DNA from: Clostridiales bacterium
GTDB lineage: Bacteria; Bacillota; Clostridia; Oscillospirales; Oscillospiraceae
Length of the DNA: 8,079 nt
Assembly: GCA_012516225.1 (NCBI GenBank)
Contig: JAAYWX010000038.1
Location: forward strand, 1-8,079
Reading direction: 5' to 3'
The first letter of the stretch is position 1. Each line of letters opens with the position of its first letter. Under the pieces are notes generated by a model. It was not told where the DNA came from and did no database searches. It saw only the letters and a list, made by a program, of their open reading frames with translations. A program made the position numbers and the translations under genes. Below are positions 4,771 through 8,079 of the stretch, in pieces.

Positions 4771-7700
4771 GTGAAGGCATGTTCTAAAAGAAACATTTTT
4801 GGAGTATTGATACCGATTTTGCTTATTACGAGCATAGTTTTATGCGCGTGGCTGTACAGGAAAAACGCTTTGGCGCATAATGAAGTTCAAAGAAACAGCC
4901 TTCTTTATCAATATGGAATCGAACAGGGGCACCTGTTTCGGGAAAAGGTAAGCGGCAAGTTCAGTGCTCTTAACTTTTACTCAGGGCAGATTTCGGGAGT
5001 TAAATGGCAAGAATATCCTCTGGTTTTACCTAAAATCAACATTGCAGCCGCTGGGCAAGGCTTCTCATATGTTACCGTCGTCGGGCCGGACGGGATTTTT
5101 TATGATAAAGACAATAAAGCTGTGAATATTTCGGACAAAGAATTTTATAAATGTGCGTTAAAAGGGCAAAGCAGATTTGAAAAATCAAATCTTAACGGAC
5201 AAAACTGTTTTGCCTATGCTGTCCCGTTTTTAGTAAACGGAAACAGCGAAGGTGCCGTTGTCGGACTGGTGACGGAGCAGGAGATGCTGAATATGTTCCG
5301 ATATGGGGACAGCGCCTCAGCAGCCTTTGACGCAGAGGGGAATATTATACTTAAAAACGGAGAAATTCCTTTGCTTGGCAACGGAATCAATTTGTTTCAA
5401 GAAATTGAAAGACTCGCCGCCGAAGAAAGCATAGACAAGTCGGTAGCCGAAAAACTGCATATGCTGACGGCAGGGGCAAATCCGGATATGGACTGTTTTG
5501 CAGTAAAAAGCAGGGACGGATATTTTGTCTTTTGCCAAGCGGGGATTGAAAACCTTTACATAGTCAGATATGTAAGCCAGCAGGAATTCAGCGGGGAAAG
5601 CGGTTTGAATAGAACCAAGCTGAAAATTCCGTATATTCTTATCTTCGTATTTTCGGCGCTGCTCCTTATATCTGTTGTGATAATAGCTAAGGAGCGTATG
5701 GATCAAATCGATAAAGAACGAAGAAAAGGGATAAAAGCTGTATACACGGATCCGCTTACAGGACTGTACAATAAGACCGGATTTGAGAAAAAAACACATA
5801 AGCGCTTACTGAGCATTCCGGCAGATAGGGTATGCGCATTGATTTCGTTTGAAGTCGTTTCTTTCAGGTCCTACAACGCGCTTTACGGTTTTGCGGCGGG
5901 AGACAGATTGCTGAAAACAATATCAGATATAGTTCGGCAATATACAGGCAAGGAGGATGTTGTAGGAAGGCTTTACGCTGACCATTTCGTATGGCTTGCG
6001 GAAGGGGATTCCAGAGAGGAAATTTTTGATAAGCTGAAAGATGCCGTACGGAACGCAAAGGACTGCGGGCTTCCGTTTTTTCTCTGCGGCGGCATTTATA
6101 TGATAGAAGACAGAGGAATGGACGTTCAGAAGATGATAGACAATGCGTCCATTGCCAAAGATACTATAAAGCATAAATTCAGTACGGGTATAGCGATCTA
6201 TGACGACTCCATGCTTGAGTGCCAGCTTGAGGACGCGGAGCTTGTAGGGAATATGATGCGCGGACTGGAAAACGGGGAATTTGTAGATTATTACCAGCCA
6301 AAATACAATATGGACGATGAATGCCTAAGCGGAGCGGAAGCTCTCGTCAGATGGAAAAAACCGGACGGCGAGATTATTATGCCAGGCAGGTTTATAGAAC
6401 TGTTTGAAAAGAACGGTTTTATCCGGAAATTGGATTTTTATATGTATGAAAAAGCCTGCGAAATGATAAAAGACCTGCAGGATAAAGATTTGCCGATATT
6501 GCCGATTTCGGTGAATTTTTCCCGTGTCCATCTTTACGATTCGCGTTTTCCGGAACGTATTTTTAAAATTGCCCAAAAGTACGGCGTTGATACTAAATAT
6601 ATTGAAATAGAGCTTACCGAATCTGCATTTCTGCTTGAGGGAGAAATTTTGGAGCAGATTGTAGACAAGCTGCATGAATACGGCTTTTCCGTATCTATCG
6701 ATGACTTCGGGAGCGGCTTTTCATCTTTGAATATGCTTAAAGATGTTGAAGTTGATACCCTTAAAATCGATATGAAGTTTTTAGAGGGCTTTGAGCGCGG
6801 CGGAAGGGTAGGAACCGTTGTTACGTCCGTAATAAGAATGGCAAAATGGCTTGGAATTCCTGTTGTCGCCGAGGGAGTTGAAACTAAGGAGCAAGTCGAT
6901 TTTCTGCGAACTCTTGGATGTGAAATGGTTCAGGGCTTCTATTATTCGCGTGCACTTCCGCGTGAAACCTATTTGGATATGATTGCAAACAGAGAAACGG
7001 TTCACTGCGGGAAAGACAAGCCTGCGGCAATTACGCTTGACAGCATAAACGCAGTTTTGGGAGGAAACAGCCTCGTTACGTCTCTTGTAGAAGGAATTCT
7101 CGGAGGCTTTGGAATTTATGAGTTTTCGGAAGGCCGGCTTGAGGCGATAAGGGTTAACCGTGCCTACTGCGAAATACTTGGATATCCTGATATGGCATCG
7201 TTCAGCGCTCACTCGCTTAACGTGCTTACGCAGGTGTATCCGTCTGATCTTGATGAATTTGTCGAAACCTGCAAAAAAGCAGTAAGCACTGGTGCAGTTC
7301 AGAAATTTACCGCCCGAAGATACGACTATTACGGAAACATTATTCAGTTTAAAGGCTTTTTGAAGCATATAGGCGGCACGGATACAAGACCTCTCATATG
7401 CATTTCGTTCCTTGATGCGACAGACTTGATGCAATCTCAGCGAGAGAAAGAACTGAACAAGTACAGCAACGCTTTATACGGGATATTTGATGAAATATAT
7501 GAGATGGATTATGCCGATAACAGTCTGCGGATACTAAGCTCGAACCGGAAAAGATACCATGAGAAAGTGTTTAACCTTATAGAATTTGAGAAAAACTGGC
7601 TGTACAACAAACTGTTCCCCGATGACAGGGAAACTATCGAAAACTTGATTTCCAAAGCAAGGACAGACAAGCTTGAGCTGCCCGTTACAGTCGAATACAG

Positions 7701-8079
7701 GGTTATTGATAACGGGGAAGTAAAGTGGAAGATGTCATCGATGGTTTCCGTCTCAGGTGGGAGCTACCTTATATGCACGCTTGACATTACCCAGAAAAAG
7801 CAGTTTGAGATGTTTGCCGAGAAAATGGAAAGTCTGAACCAGCGTATTGAATTCGATATGATGACCGGTGTTCTGAACAAGTCCGCGGCGGAGCTGTTTA
7901 TTTCCGCACAACTTAGAAAAAAGAAAGCTGATCGGAATTCGGCCCTGCTCATAATAAGCATTGACGACTTTCAGTACATATGCGATAAGTACGGGAAACC
8001 TGCCGCCGCAAACCTTATAAAGGATGCAGCGCTGCGCATAAAGAACCTGTTCAGGGAACAGGACATTATAGGGCGCATA
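4771..8079 (+). CDS. Membrane sensor with GGDEF-EAL-PAS-PAS-GGDEF domains, predicted c-di-GMP phosphodiesterase (3' end outside window)
   Basis: The open frame runs 1103 codons to the window end with no stop. GTG 4771 is the first start after the in-frame TAA at 4753-4755 and has AAAGGCGG upstream. Domains by residue: helix 9-29; external sensor 30-287, Cache-like (YVTVVGPDGIFY 100-111, NISDKEFYKCALKG 119-132); helix 288-306; GGDEF about 320-480; EAL about 485-750; PAS 770-890; PAS 897-1012; second GGDEF from 1028, cut off. The EAL domain keeps E523 (EAL motif), N582, E614, D644/D645 (DDFGSG), K665, E701 (AEGVE) and Q721, the full catalytic set, so it should hydrolyse cyclic di-GMP. The first GGDEF reads YADHF (402-406) in place of GGDEF, with E361 for the metal Asp, but keeps N369 and D378, so it may bind GTP without making c-di-GMP. 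The second has S1063, C1071 and A1080 at the metal and guanine positions and also looks inactive. The gene is divergent from putP. The ligand is unknown. Confidence 0.9.
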   Translation, partial: MKACSKRNIFGVLIPILLITSIVLCAWLYRKNALAHNEVQRNSLLYQYGIEQGHLFREKVSGKFSALNFYSGQISGVKWQEYPLVLPKINIAAAGQGFSYVTVVGPDGIFYDKDNKAVNISDKEFYKCALKGQSRFEKSNLNGQNCFAYAVPFLVNGNSEGAVVGLVTEQEMLNMFRYGDSASAAFDAEGNIILKNGEIPLLGNGINLFQEIERLAAEESIDKSVAEKLHMLTAGANPDMDCFAVKSRDGYFVFCQAGIENLYIVRYVSQQEFSGESGLNRTKLKIPYILIFVFSALLLISVVIIAKERMDQIDKERRKGIKAVYTDPLTGLYNKTGFEKKTHKRLLSIPADRVCALISFEVVSFRSYNALYGFAAGDRLLKTISDIVRQYTGKEDVVGRLYADHFVWLAEGDSREEIFDKLKDAVRNAKDCGLPFFLCGGIYMIEDRGMDVQKMIDNASIAKDTIKHKFSTGIAIYDDSMLECQLEDAELVGNMMRGLENGEFVDYYQPKYNMDDECLSGAEALVRWKKPDGEIIMPGRFIELFEKNGFIRKLDFYMYEKACEMIKDLQDKDLPILPISVNFSRVHLYDSRFPERIFKIAQKYGVDTKYIEIELTESAFLLEGEILEQIVDKLHEYGFSVSIDDFGSGFSSLNMLKDVEVDTLKIDMKFLEGFERGGRVGTVVTSVIRMAKWLGIPVVAEGVETKEQVDFLRTLGCEMVQGFYYSRALPRETYLDMIANRETVHCGKDKPAAITLDSINAVLGGNSLVTSLVEGILGGFGIYEFSEGRLEAIRVNRAYCEILGYPDMASFSAHSLNVLTQVYPSDLDEFVETCKKAVSTGAVQKFTARRYDYYGNIIQFKGFLKHIGGTDTRPLICISFLDATDLMQSQREKELNKYSNALYGIFDEIYEMDYADNSLRILSSNRKRYHEKVFNLIEFEKNWLYNKLFPDDRETIENLISKARTDKLELPVTVEYRVIDNGEVKWKMSSMVSVSGGSYLICTLDITQKKQFEMFAEKMESLNQRIEFDMMTGVLNKSAAELFISAQLRKKKADRNSALLIISIDDFQYICDKYGKPAAANLIKDAALRIKNLFREQDIIGRI

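Noticed and set aside
5317..7961. Several minus-strand frames of 64-217 codons
   Set aside because: All lie antisense to the continuous sensor-protein frame, whose domains are recognised throughout; the antisense products show no family features.

Overview
The window looks like a chromosome of a low-to-mid GC anaerobic Bacillota (class Clostridia is my best guess). The signs are strong AGGAGG-type ribosome binding sites, sigma-A promoters, AT-rich intergenic DNA, a YyaL/DUF255 gene start, an acyl-CoA transferase of the clostridial fermentation type, a PutP symporter and a large GGDEF/EAL protein. The species cannot be named from this sequence.

Layout: (1) 1-845 is the end of an AT-rich mobile element: the C-terminal part of a large serine recombinase and its terminator. 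(2) About 866-1076 is a junction. On the minus strand the first 54 codons of a DUF255/thioredoxin-like (YyaL, SPATA20) gene run into a stop exactly before the family's conserved TCHWCH motif. That motif reappears, in frame, 21 bp further on. This places the target of the element inside that gene, and its structure does not fit a simple integration. (3) 1077-1443 is a leader/intergenic region with a near-consensus promoter and a terminator-like structure; it could be a long 5' leader or a small RNA gene. (4) 1444-2775 (+) is an acetyl-CoA hydrolase/transferase family enzyme. (5) It converges, across a strong hairpin, on a PutP-type Na+/proline symporter at 2837-4396 (-). (6) 4397-4770 is a divergent control region with one promoter for each flanking gene and a 37-bp interrupted dyad between them. 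(7) From 4771 to the window end (+) runs one uninterrupted reading frame of at least 1103 codons: a membrane Cache-like sensor followed by GGDEF, EAL, PAS, PAS and GGDEF domains, cut by the window edge.

How the parts relate: the transferase and the symporter may both serve uptake and fermentation of amino or organic acids, but they are convergent and not an operon. The sensor protein is divergent from putP and shares its control region. Its EAL domain keeps the catalytic residues while both GGDEF domains look degenerate, so it is predicted to degrade cyclic di-GMP. The recombinase and the broken DUF255 gene belong together as element and target.
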